The notes: generated by a model not told the origin, from the letters alone. Positions 18,244-27,751 are shown, counted from the first letter of the stretch. The stretch: DNA of 64,000 bases from CALAMC01 sp964459465 (GCA_964459465.1 CAYWLR010000001.1:248001-312000), one strand, 5' to 3'. Translations and numbers: made by a program.

Positions 18244-20364
18244 ATGTCTTTTAAATTCACCGCGTTAATTACCGTCCTTGTTTTAATTATCGGTTTTACC
18301 TATCAGGCCCACGGGACAGTAGCTTCCCGAGAGCAGTCGCAGCAGGTCTGCAGCAATATGCTGAATTACGTCGTGCATGAGAAGGGCGGGTGGGCCGGTT
18401 CCAATTCGCCGACGATTGATAAAGTACGTGATATTATTGTCAACGACACGGTACTGGGCATCTGTTTTGATATTGTCCCATCGGGATATATTGTCGTTCC
18501 GGCGCTCATGGAGCAGTCGCCGATTAAAGCTTATTCCGATAATTCGTCTATTGACTTTGATGATTCCGAAGGTTTCGGGGCCATGATAAAAGACGTTTTG
18601 GCCTATCAGTCACGGCTGTACATTTCAATATATGGCAGTCTCGAAGCGGAGCAGGTTGATAAGGGCCGGCAGTTATTCGATTCTTCCGGCAAGATGCAAT
18701 GGGAAGTATTTTTGCTCGACGATAAAGAATTCCTGAACCAATTGGCGGCAAAAGATTTCAAAAGCGCCGAGGATGTCGGGCCGCTTCTGACATCGAGCTG
18801 GCACCAGGGAGCGCCTTACAATAATATGTGTCCGTACGGTGACGGTGGACGGACGGTAGTCGGGTGCGTTTCGACGGCGGCGTCCCAGATAATGCGTTAT
18901 CATCGGTGGCCGCCGGAAGGACAGGGGTCCCGCGGTTATTACTGGTCGGGCGATAATTCCTGCGGCGGTTCATCGCCAGGGGCGACATTATCGGCCGATT
19001 TCAGCGACCCCTATGACTGGGACAACATGCCTAATCACTGTCTCGGCGGATGCGACGATGCCGAAAAAACGGCCCTGGCCGAATTGTGTTACGAGGTCGG
19101 CATTGCCTTCGATATGGATTATGGCGTCTGCGGGTCAGGCAGTTATATGTCGAATGCCGTTAATATATATCCCAATTATTTCCGTTATATGAATACGGTC
19201 AAGGAATATGATCGTTATGAGTATTCGCTGTACAACTGGGCCACGATGATTCGTCAGGAAATCGAGTCCAGTCGACCCATACAGTATCAAATTCAAAGCC
19301 ATTCGATTGTTTGCGACGGCTGGCGGGAAGTTCTGGGGCAGTACCAGGTACACATGAATTACGGTTGGGCCGATTCTCACAACGCCTGGTACACCGTGGA
19401 CAACCTGTATTGCAACTGGGAAGGCTGTTCTTCGTATGTAGAATGGATGCTGACCGGAATCGAGCCCGATCGGGGGGTTATGTTCACGCATGATGTCGCC
19501 TGGGGACAGGTACCATTTGACGTTGCCTTCAGCGGCGTCACCACGCTCGAGCCCGATGAATGGATCTGGACGTTCGGTGACGGTGGTTCGGCATACGTGC
19601 AGTTCCCCGTGCACACCTACGGCGAACCCGGTCGCTATGACGTGGCCGCCCGGGTGGTAGTGGACACGGACACCTCCGTTTATAATCGAACCAATTGCAT
19701 CATTGCCCTGGCCGACACCATGGTCGCCGGGAGTATATCGGGTGTACCCGGCGAGCTGGTCGAAGTGCCGGTTTACGTTTCCAATACAGTGCCGCTGGAA
19801 AAAATCAAGATACCGGTCGAATACGGGCAGGGAAGCATGAATGTCTCGTTGGAGTCATACAGCAAGGATGGTTGTCGCACCCAGTATTTTGACACGCTGG
19901 CGCTGATTCATTCGGACCTCTGGGGGAAACGGGCAACCTTTACTCTGTACAATATTTTACCGGCTACGCCCGACCTGCCGGCCGGGTATGGGCCGGTGCT
20001 CAAACTATATTTCCGTATTCCGTCGGGGGCGACTTCCAGTCAGTCGGCGCCGGTGGTTATCGATGGATATATGACACATTATCCCACGTTTTACTGGGAA
20101 ATAATGAATTTTGCGCCGGTCATTGAAAGCGGGAATATTACGTTGCCGTACATTTGCGGCGACGTTACTTCCGACGGCAATATCAATCTTTTGGATGTGT
20201 TATTTTTAATCGAGTACATTTACGGCAATCCGCGCGGCCCGGCCCCGGAATCGCTCGAATCGGGCGACGTTACCGGTGACGGTATAGTCAACCTGCTGGA
20301 TGTGCTATATATAATCGACTTCATTTACGGTGTTCCGCCCGGCCCGGCCCCGGCCTGCCCTTGA
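18244..20364 (+). CDS. Secreted C10 (streptopain-like) cysteine peptidase with PKD, cohesin-like and dockerin-like domains
   Basis: A secreted protein of 706 residues. The open frame begins at 18145, but GGAGG just before the ATG at 18244 and the signal peptide that follows (hydrophobic run ending YQAHG) fix the start. A pro-domain (about 25-180) precedes a C10 peptidase domain with nucleophile C208 (VGCVSTAASQIMRYH) and H353 (SHSIVCDGW), then NYGWADSHNAWYTVDNL. Next come a PKD domain (WIWTFGDGGS...HTYGEPGRYDV, about 435-490), a cohesin-like beta domain (about 500-635) and two dockerin-like calcium repeats (DVTSDGNINLLDVLFLIEY and DVTGDGIVNLLDVLYIIDF), ending ACP. Likely an exoprotease held at the surface. 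Confidence 0.92.
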   Translation: MSFKFTALITVLVLIIGFTYQAHGTVASREQSQQVCSNMLNYVVHEKGGWAGSNSPTIDKVRDIIVNDTVLGICFDIVPSGYIVVPALMEQSPIKAYSDNSSIDFDDSEGFGAMIKDVLAYQSRLYISIYGSLEAEQVDKGRQLFDSSGKMQWEVFLLDDKEFLNQLAAKDFKSAEDVGPLLTSSWHQGAPYNNMCPYGDGGRTVVGCVSTAASQIMRYHRWPPEGQGSRGYYWSGDNSCGGSSPGATLSADFSDPYDWDNMPNHCLGGCDDAEKTALAELCYEVGIAFDMDYGVCGSGSYMSNAVNIYPNYFRYMNTVKEYDRYEYSLYNWATMIRQEIESSRPIQYQIQSHSIVCDGWREVLGQYQVHMNYGWADSHNAWYTVDNLYCNWEGCSSYVEWMLTGIEPDRGVMFTHDVAWGQVPFDVAFSGVTTLEPDEWIWTFGDGGSAYVQFPVHTYGEPGRYDVAARVVVDTDTSVYNRTNCIIALADTMVAGSISGVPGELVEVPVYVSNTVPLEKIKIPVEYGQGSMNVSLESYSKDGCRTQYFDTLALIHSDLWGKRATFTLYNILPATPDLPAGYGPVLKLYFRIPSGATSSQSAPVVIDGYMTHYPTFYWEIMNFAPVIESGNITLPYICGDVTSDGNINLLDVLFLIEYIYGNPRGPAPESLESGDVTGDGIVNLLDVLYIIDFIYGVPPGPAPACP

Positions 20365-20459
20365 GGTTGCCGCCAAACGATCGAATCTGTACGGACGGCT
20401 GATATATAATTATATTCGTGGTCGAGAAATCGACCCCGGTCGCATGTGGGGTTGCGGCT

Positions 20460-22658
20460 ATGCTTTTGCGAATATTAATTATAGGCGGACTGCTCGCTTC
20501 GGCACCCGGGAATTTTGTTTTCAGCTCTGGTGCGGTGTTCCATAGCCAGGTTCGTATAAATTTGGAAAACTCCTATCAGCGGGCGACGGTTTTTAAGTAC
20601 AATTTCGATATCATCCGCGCCGACTCCGCCTTCATCGAAATAATCGCCGGCGAATATGAGCTTAATCTTCTCGACCGGCTGGGCTTTGATTACAGGGTTA
20701 TCCACGAAAACCTCGAAGAGTTCTATCGTTCACGCCTGGCGTCAAAAACCATGGGCGGTTACAAGACACTTGCCGAAATAGAGAATAGCCTAACCAGCCT
20801 GGTCGTCAATTATCCCGATTTAGTCGCCCCGGCCCTGACTATCGGTCAGACAATCGAGGGGCGCGATATCCGGGCTTATAAAATTTCTGATAATCCACTG
20901 GCCGATGAAGGCGAACCGGAAATATTCTTCAACGCGGCTATTCATGCCCGCGAAGTGATCACGCCGGAGGTTTTGCTGTACTATATGGATTACCTGACCG
21001 AAAATTACGGGTCAGATTTCGCCGTTACTTATCTGGTGGATAATCGCGAAATTTGGTTTGTACCGGTGGCCAATCCCGACGGTTATTATCACAACGAAGT
21101 CATCTCGCCCTGGGGCGGCGGTTTGTGGCGCAAAAACCGTCGAGACAACGGCGATGGGTCATTCGGCGTCGATCTCAATCGCAATTTCGGGTATATGTGG
21201 GGTCATGATGACATCGGCTCATCGCCGGTGCCAGACAACGAAACCTATCGCGGAGCCGGCGCCTTTTCGGAGCCGGAGACGCAGGCCATTCGCGATTTTA
21301 TTATTGCGCGCGATTTCAGCCTGATCGTCAATTATCATTCGTATGGCGACCTGGTACTTTTTCCCTGGTCGTATCAAATCGGGCTGTATTGCGATGACGA
21401 CGCGACTTTCGATGCCATCGGCTCCATCATACATTCATGCAATGCTTATTATCCGTCACCGGGCTGGGCCCTCTATCCCACCAACGGCGGAAGCGATGAC
21501 TGGTGCTATGGAGACACGGTCTCGAAAGGCCGCGTTCCATCCATAACGATCGAGGTCGGGAGTTATCTTGACGGTTTCTGGCCACCGGAAGAAAGAATAT
21601 TGCCTCTGGTGACAGAAAATCTTCCGGTCAATCTATACTTGACTGATCTGGCCGATAATATCCGACGGGCATTGCCGCCGGTTGGACCGGATCTGATTCT
21701 GCCCGAAATTAATCATTCGGGTTCGTATGAGGTCGGTTGGCACTGTCATGATCCGGATAATCCGCCGGTGGCTTACGAATTAATCGAGTATGGCAATCCC
21801 GTTATAATTACTGATTCGCTTAACGATTACGAAAACTTCGACAATGTCGGTTTTACTTTGACCGGGGTGGGTTACATGGCGACGATGTGCGCCTATTCGG
21901 GTCCGGCCACGACCATAGAAAGGTATTTTCAGACCATTGCTTCGTACACCGTCAAACCCGGCGATTCTCTTAAATTCAGGACGCGCTATGTATTAAATCA
22001 GGATGTGGATTATGCCTATGTCGAAGTATCAGCCGATGGCACGAATTTCAGCCCGATTCCGGGAAACATCACGACCATGAATAATCCGCATGGTTATAAC
22101 CGGGGGCACGGTATTACGGGAACCACGGCCGGTTTTTGGGTGGCGGGTTTGTTTGACCTGGCGGATTATGTCGGGCAGAATGTGTATTTTCGAATCAGTT
22201 ATCGGGATTTTCATGTAACCGCGGCGGGAAGCGGTATCCGAATCGATAATCTCTGGCCGGTGCAGACGTATGAAACAAAATGTCTGATTTCTTCGACTCT
22301 ATCCGATACATCTATTTTGATTTCCGGCAAATCCGACGGTATCTATTATTACCGGGTGAGGGCGATGGATGCCGACAGTCAATGGGGGGCCTTTTCTCCG
22401 ATAGATTCCGTGGTCGTGCAGATACTGCAAAGTTATTTATGCGGTGATGCCAACGGTGATAGCTATGTCAATTTGATTGATATTCTTTGCCTGATTGATT
22501 TCGTGTATTCCGATCCACCCGGCTCGGCCCCCGACCCGTTTGATGCCGGTGATGTCGACGGCCCGTCCGGGCACGGGCAGATCAACCTGATAGATATTCT
22601 ATATCTGGTTTCATATTTATATGACTTCCCTCCGGGGCCGTCGCCTGTCTGCCCGTGA
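20460..22658 (+). CDS. Secreted M14 zinc carboxypeptidase with dockerin-like tail
   Basis: About 732 residues. A GTG at 20418 would add 14 residues, but the ATG at 20460 begins directly with the signal peptide (LLRILIIGGLLASAPG); the ribosome site is weak for both. After a pro-region of about 100 residues comes the M14 domain with zinc ligands H162, E165 (IHAREV) and H293 (NYHSYGD), the DLNRNFG segment and general base E365 (TIEVGSY). The C-terminal part has a jelly-roll-like domain (about 475-590) and two dockerin-like repeats (DANGDSYVNLIDILCLIDF, DVDGPSGHGQINLIDILYL), ending VCP. It follows the C10 peptidase by about 95 bases on the same strand; together they look like an extracellular protein-degrading pair. 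Confidence 0.92.
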   Translation: MLLRILIIGGLLASAPGNFVFSSGAVFHSQVRINLENSYQRATVFKYNFDIIRADSAFIEIIAGEYELNLLDRLGFDYRVIHENLEEFYRSRLASKTMGGYKTLAEIENSLTSLVVNYPDLVAPALTIGQTIEGRDIRAYKISDNPLADEGEPEIFFNAAIHAREVITPEVLLYYMDYLTENYGSDFAVTYLVDNREIWFVPVANPDGYYHNEVISPWGGGLWRKNRRDNGDGSFGVDLNRNFGYMWGHDDIGSSPVPDNETYRGAGAFSEPETQAIRDFIIARDFSLIVNYHSYGDLVLFPWSYQIGLYCDDDATFDAIGSIIHSCNAYYPSPGWALYPTNGGSDDWCYGDTVSKGRVPSITIEVGSYLDGFWPPEERILPLVTENLPVNLYLTDLADNIRRALPPVGPDLILPEINHSGSYEVGWHCHDPDNPPVAYELIEYGNPVIITDSLNDYENFDNVGFTLTGVGYMATMCAYSGPATTIERYFQTIASYTVKPGDSLKFRTRYVLNQDVDYAYVEVSADGTNFSPIPGNITTMNNPHGYNRGHGITGTTAGFWVAGLFDLADYVGQNVYFRISYRDFHVTAAGSGIRIDNLWPVQTYETKCLISSTLSDTSILISGKSDGIYYYRVRAMDADSQWGAFSPIDSVVVQILQSYLCGDANGDSYVNLIDILCLIDFVYSDPPGSAPDPFDAGDVDGPSGHGQINLIDILYLVSYLYDFPPGPSPVCP

Positions 22659-22739
22659 GAACCTCAATTCATTTAAAATCTTGCGCATCGTTTTGGCGGA
22701 ATGCTTATTTCCTTCAAAATGCAACAAAACGAGGGAAAT

Positions 22740-24245
22740 ATGACATCCAAAAGCAACATAAACGGAACGATAAAAAGACAGATGACTCGCTTTGATTATT
22801 CCAGTATGTTCAAGCCCAAACCCCAATTTATTAAAGACAACCGGTTGACGCTGGATATTTCATATATAGTCAACGAAAGACAGGGTCGACCCTTCATTAG
22901 CCGGGAAGAACTGGAATCTTTTTCCTCGACCGTAATTGAAAAGCATCGACTTCTTCAGGACGGGCAGGGCGACTGCAAAGACGGCGATACTCCGATGCTG
23001 GGCTGGATGAGTCTGCCGGATGAAATCACGAAGGAGCATCTCGATGAGATTGAGGCCACGGCCCGGAAGCTGGCCAATAAAATCGACGTCTTCGTGTCGC
23101 TGGGTATCGGCGGCTCTTATCTCGGTATCGAAGCGACTTTCCGGGCGCTGTGCCATACCTGGTTCAATCAATTGGGGCGAAGCAAGCGCGGCGGAGCACC
23201 GCAGATTTATTTTCTGGGGCAGAACACGGACCCGGATTATTTCCGCGATACGCTCGATATACTCGAGGGCAAACGGGTCGGTATCAATGTCATTTCCAAA
23301 TCCGGAACGACCACCGAAACGGCGATTGCTTTTAGAATAATGCGCCGCCTGCTCGACAAAAAACACGGTGACAAGGCGGTCAATTACATTATTGCTACCA
23401 CCGATAAAACTCGAGGCGCATTACGCCAATTGTCCGAAGAGATGGGGTATAGGACGTTTATCGTCCCGGACAATATCGGCGGACGTTTTTCGGTGTTAAG
23501 CGACGTTGGATTGTTCGGACTGGCCGTGGCGGGAATCAATATCTATGAATTCGCGGCCGGTTTTCGAAATATGAAAAAAATACTGGAAACCGATCAATTC
23601 TGGAAAAATCCGGCCATGGTTCACGCCGCGGTACGGCATTTGGCATGGACAAAAGGCAAAAAAGTGGAGGTGGTCGCCACCAATTCTTCGGCCATATATC
23701 AATTGACCCGCTGGATGGAACAGCTTTTTCCGGAAAGCGAGGGCCATCACGGTTATGGAATGTGGGTATCGCCGTCGATGTATTCCGAAAAGCTCCACGC
23801 CAACGGCCAGATGGTGCAGGATGGGGAGCGCCATATTCTGGAGACGTTTATCCGACTGGTCGAAAGCGATAATCGGGTGGCGATACCCAAGGAAAAAAAG
23901 GATCTTGACGGTTTAAATTATCTGCCGAATAACAAGCGGGACATGAATTTTGTCAACGACCTGGTGATCGACGGCCCGGCCTACGCCCATTTTGTGGGCG
24001 GGGTGCCCAGTATGACGCTTTATATTCCGCGCCGCAACGCCTTCAATATCGGGCAGTTCTATTATCTGATGGAATACTCGGTGGCGCTGTCGGGATATCT
24101 CGCCGGACATAATCCGTTTATTCAGCCGGGGGTTGAAGCATACAAAAAGGCCGTGTTCGCGCTGGCCGGAAAACCGGGGAGTGAAAAATTTGGCAAAGAT
24201 ATCCTCGACGGGATAAAAAATATAAAGAGGACGGTTATAGAATAG
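22740..24245 (+). CDS. pgi: Glucose-6-phosphate isomerase
   Basis: A 501-residue phosphoglucose isomerase interconverting glucose-6-phosphate and fructose-6-phosphate in the cytoplasm. SLGIGGSYLGIEA, SKSGTTTETAIAFRIM (phosphate-binding serines and threonines), GGRFSVLSDVGLFG and EGHHGYGMW are diagnostic. The frame is open from 22701, but GAGGG before the ATG at 22740 supports that start. Its stop lies 5 bases from the stop of the convergent minus-strand gene, leaving no room for a separate terminator. Confidence 0.94.
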   Translation: MTSKSNINGTIKRQMTRFDYSSMFKPKPQFIKDNRLTLDISYIVNERQGRPFISREELESFSSTVIEKHRLLQDGQGDCKDGDTPMLGWMSLPDEITKEHLDEIEATARKLANKIDVFVSLGIGGSYLGIEATFRALCHTWFNQLGRSKRGGAPQIYFLGQNTDPDYFRDTLDILEGKRVGINVISKSGTTTETAIAFRIMRRLLDKKHGDKAVNYIIATTDKTRGALRQLSEEMGYRTFIVPDNIGGRFSVLSDVGLFGLAVAGINIYEFAAGFRNMKKILETDQFWKNPAMVHAAVRHLAWTKGKKVEVVATNSSAIYQLTRWMEQLFPESEGHHGYGMWVSPSMYSEKLHANGQMVQDGERHILETFIRLVESDNRVAIPKEKKDLDGLNYLPNNKRDMNFVNDLVIDGPAYAHFVGGVPSMTLYIPRRNAFNIGQFYYLMEYSVALSGYLAGHNPFIQPGVEAYKKAVFALAGKPGSEKFGKDILDGIKNIKRTVIE

Positions 24246-24250
24246 CGCCG

Positions 24251-25216
24251 TCAGACATGATTACGAAGCATCAATTCTTTAGGATGCGGGTTTAAATATA
24301 TCTGGTCGCAGATATACTCGACGTTGAATTTCTCGATGTAGTGGCGGATAAGCGTTATCGGAACAATCAGGGGCATTATTTCCTTATGGTAATCCTCGAT
24401 AACGTCGAGGATATATTTCTTTTCGGAAGCGTCGAGGTCTTTTTTAAGATAACCCATGATATGGTGCAGGACGTTGACATTTTTGCGCGCGGTCGTTTTT
24501 ACTGATAAAGCTTCCATGAACATCCGACTGTATTTCTGACGGAACTCAAACGCCTTGTGTTTTTTTATTTCCGCCACCAGTTGTCCCAGCGCTCGGTAGT
24601 GTTCCGGGCTGTGGGCCATGAGAAGATATTTATGCCGGGCGTGGAAAGTGATAATGTCACCCCGCCTGTATGATGCTAAAAATAAATCCTGCAGGCGTTT
24701 ATAGGCAAAGACGCGGATAATGAAATTTTCCCGCAGACGGGCATCCTGGAGACGGCCCTCTTCTTCAACCGGAAGCAGGGGGAAATGTACAAGCAGGGCC
24801 GAGGCATACATCCCGCGACCGTTTCGAGCGGGCATGCCTTTGTCGCCATAGACGCGCACCCGTTCCATGCCGCAACTGGGTGAATCCTTCTTGAGAATGT
24901 AACCGGACAGGCTGTGTCTTTCCAGGCGTTTGAGGCGTTCGGTGTTGAATATGCGCATGCGGTCGGTCCAGTCCTCGCCGGATTTGACCCCGACCATGCG
25001 AGGATTATCCGGGTTGCCAACCAGATGTACCGACTCGCGCGGGGTGGGCATACCGACCTCGATTTCGGGGCAAACGGGGACGAATTTAAAATATCCACCC
25101 AGAATGTCGGTGATATAATGGTCGCGCTTGTGTCCGGCATCGAAGCGGACTTTCTGCCCCAGCAGGCAGGCGCTGACGCCGATGGTGATATTTTGTGTCG
25201 ATTTTTCAATTGACAT
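24251..25216 (-). CDS. DUF523-DUF1722 (YbgA-type) protein
   Basis: A 321-residue two-domain protein. The N-terminal DUF523 part (about 10-155) holds SACLLGQKVRFD, PVCPEIEVGMPTPRE and KKDSPSCGMERV with its conserved cysteines. The C-terminal DUF1722/YbgA part (about 190-310) is helical and contains FHARHKYLLMAHSP. The family often neighbours DNA photolyases and DUF2867 oxidoreductases; its activity is not established, though DUF523 has been linked to 2-thiouracil desulfurisation. It overlaps the upstream oxidoreductase gene by 11 bases. No photolyase is visible here. Confidence 0.9.
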   Translation of the reverse strand: MSIEKSTQNITIGVSACLLGQKVRFDAGHKRDHYITDILGGYFKFVPVCPEIEVGMPTPRESVHLVGNPDNPRMVGVKSGEDWTDRMRIFNTERLKRLERHSLSGYILKKDSPSCGMERVRVYGDKGMPARNGRGMYASALLVHFPLLPVEEEGRLQDARLRENFIIRVFAYKRLQDLFLASYRRGDIITFHARHKYLLMAHSPEHYRALGQLVAEIKKHKAFEFRQKYSRMFMEALSVKTTARKNVNVLHHIMGYLKKDLDASEKKYILDVIEDYHKEIMPLIVPITLIRHYIEKFNVEYICDQIYLNPHPKELMLRNHV

Positions 25217-26654
25217 TGGACAATGCCTTTTTTATGATTTTTCTGGATAAACCCCAAAAGATCCACTTATGTATCGGTAATATGGAATACCAGTATACCA
25301 GCCCGAACAAACCGATTGGATAATATTGCGCCGTCTGAATAAGACGTGATTCATTTGAGCTGACCTTTTCGGTGAAAAATTTAAGCCATGCCCGACCCCA
25401 GACCTTCATTTCGGCTCTTAACACCAATGATTCGTTTTTATGGAATTTTTCAATTCGCCAAAAATCAAGGCGCTGATTTTCGGCCATAATTTTAGCCGCT
25501 CCGGCAGTCCGTCGCATTCCGACGCCGCCAAGTAGGCTATCGATCAACCCTCGGAATTTCCATAGCCAGTTTGCGAAATACCATCCATTATCGCCGCCTA
25601 TTGCCTCAATAACAGCGAATAACCGCTCTACCGGTACGGCTGCTTTAAGGATACGGGTATCAACCAATAAGTGAGAATCATCAATTCCGTCGCCGGTAAT
25701 CATGGCCATATCTTCGTTGGAAACATCGCCCGAATTAATATCCGGGAAATTCAATGCAATTGTTACAGCCGAGGAAAATGATATGGGCTCAATGTCAAAA
25801 GTATTCAGAGCTTTATTGTTTTCGCATATGGTTTCGCTTTTCAATCCTTCAATCAGCGATTTGGCCAAAACGGCCGGGACAGGAGTTACGAAGTTGACCC
25901 AGTATGAAGATAAGCGAGGAGTTAATACCGGAATGCTTATCATCAGACGTTTGAGCCCCAGTATTTCGGCGACTTTTTTCATCATTTCGCCATATGTCAT
26001 GATATCCGGTCCGCCAATATCATAAATCTCACCCGCTGATTCCGGGCATTCAATGGAGGCTGAGATGTATTTGACAACATCACTAATGGCAATCGGCTGG
26101 GTTTTTGTGGACACCCAGCGGGGACAAATCATGACCGGCAGTCGGTTAGTTAAATGGTGAATCATTTCAAATGACGTCCCGCCGTTTCCGACAATAACTG
26201 CCGCGCGAAATTCCGTTACGGGAATGTGACTCAAGCGAAGGATATCGCCGACCTCATGGCGGCTGGCCAGATGATCCGACTGCGTGGCCCCCTTTATACC
26301 AAGTCCGCCCAAATAGATTATTCTCCTGACTCCCGTTTTTTCCGCGGCGATAAGGGTGTTTTGAGCGGCTTTTCGGTCCAGAACCTCAAAAGATTCCCTT
26401 CCCCTTTTCATCGAATGTATTAAATAGATGATTGTTTGACATTCCCGGCAGGCATTGATTATTTGCTTTTCATTAAATACATCGCCCTCGATTAATTTGG
26501 CACCAAGTTGTCGAAGGTCGTCGGCTCTCCTCAAATTACGGACCAGACAAGAAACCTCCCGGCCATTTTGGATTAAATGCTTAACCAGCCTTCGACCGAC
26601 AAAACCGGTGGCCCCCAATACTAGAATTTGCGATGAAATGTTTTCAATACCCAC
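25206..26654 (-). CDS. Atypical SDR oxidoreductase with DUF2867 domain
   Basis: A 482-residue protein with an N-terminal NAD(P)-binding fold of the extended/atypical SDR type (VLGATGFVGRRL near residue 12, about 10-290) and a C-terminal DUF2867 domain (about 320-475). GAGGAG lies six bases before the GTG at 26654. An ATG at 26654-26656 exists but is in another frame and soon stops, so GTG is the real start. A final hydrophobic stretch (YYPIGLFGLVYWYSILPIH) may touch the membrane. Overlap with the DUF523-DUF1722 gene suggests one function, possibly related to light or oxidative damage as in similar clusters; this is inference. Confidence 0.88.
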   Translation of the reverse strand: MGIENISSQILVLGATGFVGRRLVKHLIQNGREVSCLVRNLRRADDLRQLGAKLIEGDVFNEKQIINACRECQTIIYLIHSMKRGRESFEVLDRKAAQNTLIAAEKTGVRRIIYLGGLGIKGATQSDHLASRHEVGDILRLSHIPVTEFRAAVIVGNGGTSFEMIHHLTNRLPVMICPRWVSTKTQPIAISDVVKYISASIECPESAGEIYDIGGPDIMTYGEMMKKVAEILGLKRLMISIPVLTPRLSSYWVNFVTPVPAVLAKSLIEGLKSETICENNKALNTFDIEPISFSSAVTIALNFPDINSGDVSNEDMAMITGDGIDDSHLLVDTRILKAAVPVERLFAVIEAIGGDNGWYFANWLWKFRGLIDSLLGGVGMRRTAGAAKIMAENQRLDFWRIEKFHKNESLVLRAEMKVWGRAWLKFFTEKVSSNESRLIQTAQYYPIGLFGLVYWYSILPIHKWIFWGLSRKIIKKALSNVN

Positions 26655-26709
26655 ATTACGCTCCTCATGAGACTCAAGATATTAACGCAATATAATGTGT
26701 GGCAGCAAA

Positions 26710-26738
26710 TTGTTTTTTTGAATCGTTTGAGGTATATT
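26710..26738 (+). promoter_or_regulatory. Candidate promoter of the first ECF sigma gene, possibly leaderless
   Basis: TTGTTT (26710-26715), a 17-base spacer and TATATT (26733-26738) would start transcription near 26745, almost on the ATG at 26747, which also lacks a good Shine-Dalgarno. Confidence 0.35.
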
Positions 26739-26746
26739 GGAATCCA

Positions 26747-27355
26747 ATGGATGAAAAGGAACTTATACAGAAGGCACAGGCGGGCGACTTTAAATCATTC
26801 AGCCGCCTGATTGAGGCCCACAAAGACAAGGTTTTCCGGCTGGCTTTGAAGTTGTCCGGAAACAGGGAAGACGCCGAGGATATATTGCAGGAGACATTCT
26901 TGAAAGCGGTCGATAATATAGACAAGTTCCGCATGGAATCTTCATTCGGGACATGGCTATACACCATCGCGCTCAACACGTTCCGGGCCCGCGTCGGCGA
27001 AAAAAACAAAATGCCTCTAAAGCCGCTCGAAGAGTATCTTCCTGCGGGAGGGCACGGCGATTCCGGTCCGCAATTGTTCGACTGGGGTGATCCGCATGAA
27101 ATTTTCGAGCAAAAACAGATTAATGAGATAATCGAAACCGCTCTGGCCGAAATGTCGCAGATTTACAGCGTTCCGTTTGTTTTGCGATATATGGAAGATA
27201 TGCCGGTGGCGGATATCGCCAATATACTGAAAATCTCTGTCCCGGCGGCCAAGTCCCGAATTTTGCGGGCCCGCCTGGCACTGCGTGAAACATTGACCGA
27301 ATCTTTTCGGGACAAAACCGCCCCGAAACGAAATATTTCCGGTGGTGCCGGATGA
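26747..27355 (+). CDS. ECF-type RNA polymerase sigma factor (first copy)
   Basis: A 202-residue sigma-70-family protein with region 2 (FSRLIEAHKDKVFRLALKL, then DAEDILQETFLKA) and region 4 (VPFVLRYMEDMPVADIANIL, then PAAKSRILRARLAL) and nothing between, as in ECF factors. A GTG upstream at 26699 would add 16 unlikely residues. It overlaps the following zinc-finger gene by ATGA, the standard sigma/anti-sigma coupling. A 12-base sequence shared by its upstream region and that of the RND operon hints that it may control that operon. Confidence 0.92.
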   Translation: MDEKELIQKAQAGDFKSFSRLIEAHKDKVFRLALKLSGNREDAEDILQETFLKAVDNIDKFRMESSFGTWLYTIALNTFRARVGEKNKMPLKPLEEYLPAGGHGDSGPQLFDWGDPHEIFEQKQINEIIETALAEMSQIYSVPFVLRYMEDMPVADIANILKISVPAAKSRILRARLALRETLTESFRDKTAPKRNISGGAG

Positions 27356-27600
27356 AAGCATGCAGCAAATACATTCAGGAAATCGCGGATTATATCGACG
27401 GCGAAATCGATGATGCACTGTGCGCGCAACTCGAGGAGCATCTCAAGACCTGCAATAATTGCCGAATCATGGTCGATACTCTAAAACAGACGGTTGTCCT
27501 TTGCCGTGAAGGCAAAAAAGAGAAGCTCCCGCCCGAAATCGAATCCAAACTCAACGCCGCTCTCAAAAAGCGCTGGGAAAAGAAATTCGGCAAAAAATAG
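27352..27600 (+). CDS. Small anti-sigma factor with zf-HC2 zinc finger
   Basis: An 82-residue cytoplasmic protein with the zinc-binding HxxxCxxC motif (EEHLKTCNNCR) and an upstream cysteine, typical of ECF anti-sigma factors (zf-HC2). It has no membrane segment; the tail is highly basic (KKRWEKKFGKK). It is translationally coupled to the sigma gene. Lacking a sensor domain, it may respond directly to redox or metal through the zinc site. Confidence 0.85.
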   Translation: MKACSKYIQEIADYIDGEIDDALCAQLEEHLKTCNNCRIMVDTLKQTVVLCREGKKEKLPPEIESKLNAALKKRWEKKFGKK

Positions 27601-27629
27601 CCGGACATCGTTATCGAATGCCCCTATTT

Positions 27630-27660
27630 TTATAAGCGCATCCCCCGCAATAGCTTATAA
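27630..27660. repeat. Inverted repeat after the anti-sigma gene
   Basis: TTATAAGC (27630-27637) and GCTTATAA (27653-27660) form a perfect 8-bp stem with a 15-base loop. There is no T-run, so it may be an operator or a weak transcript end. Confidence 0.35.
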
Positions 27661-27685
27661 GTCAAATAAAAAATCAGAATAATTT

Positions 27686-27714
27686 GAATCGTTTTAGTCC
27701 ATTTTCAATCTAAA
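27686..27714 (+). promoter_or_regulatory. Possible ECF-type promoter of the RND operon
   Basis: GAATCG (27686-27691), 17 bases and TCTAAA (27709-27714). The surrounding TTTGAATCGTTT (27683-27694) recurs upstream of the ECF gene at 26717-26728. Start of transcription would be near 27721. Confidence 0.35.
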
Positions 27715-27751
27715 GGTTATTAGTCACAAAAAAATGGAAAGGAACGGACTG

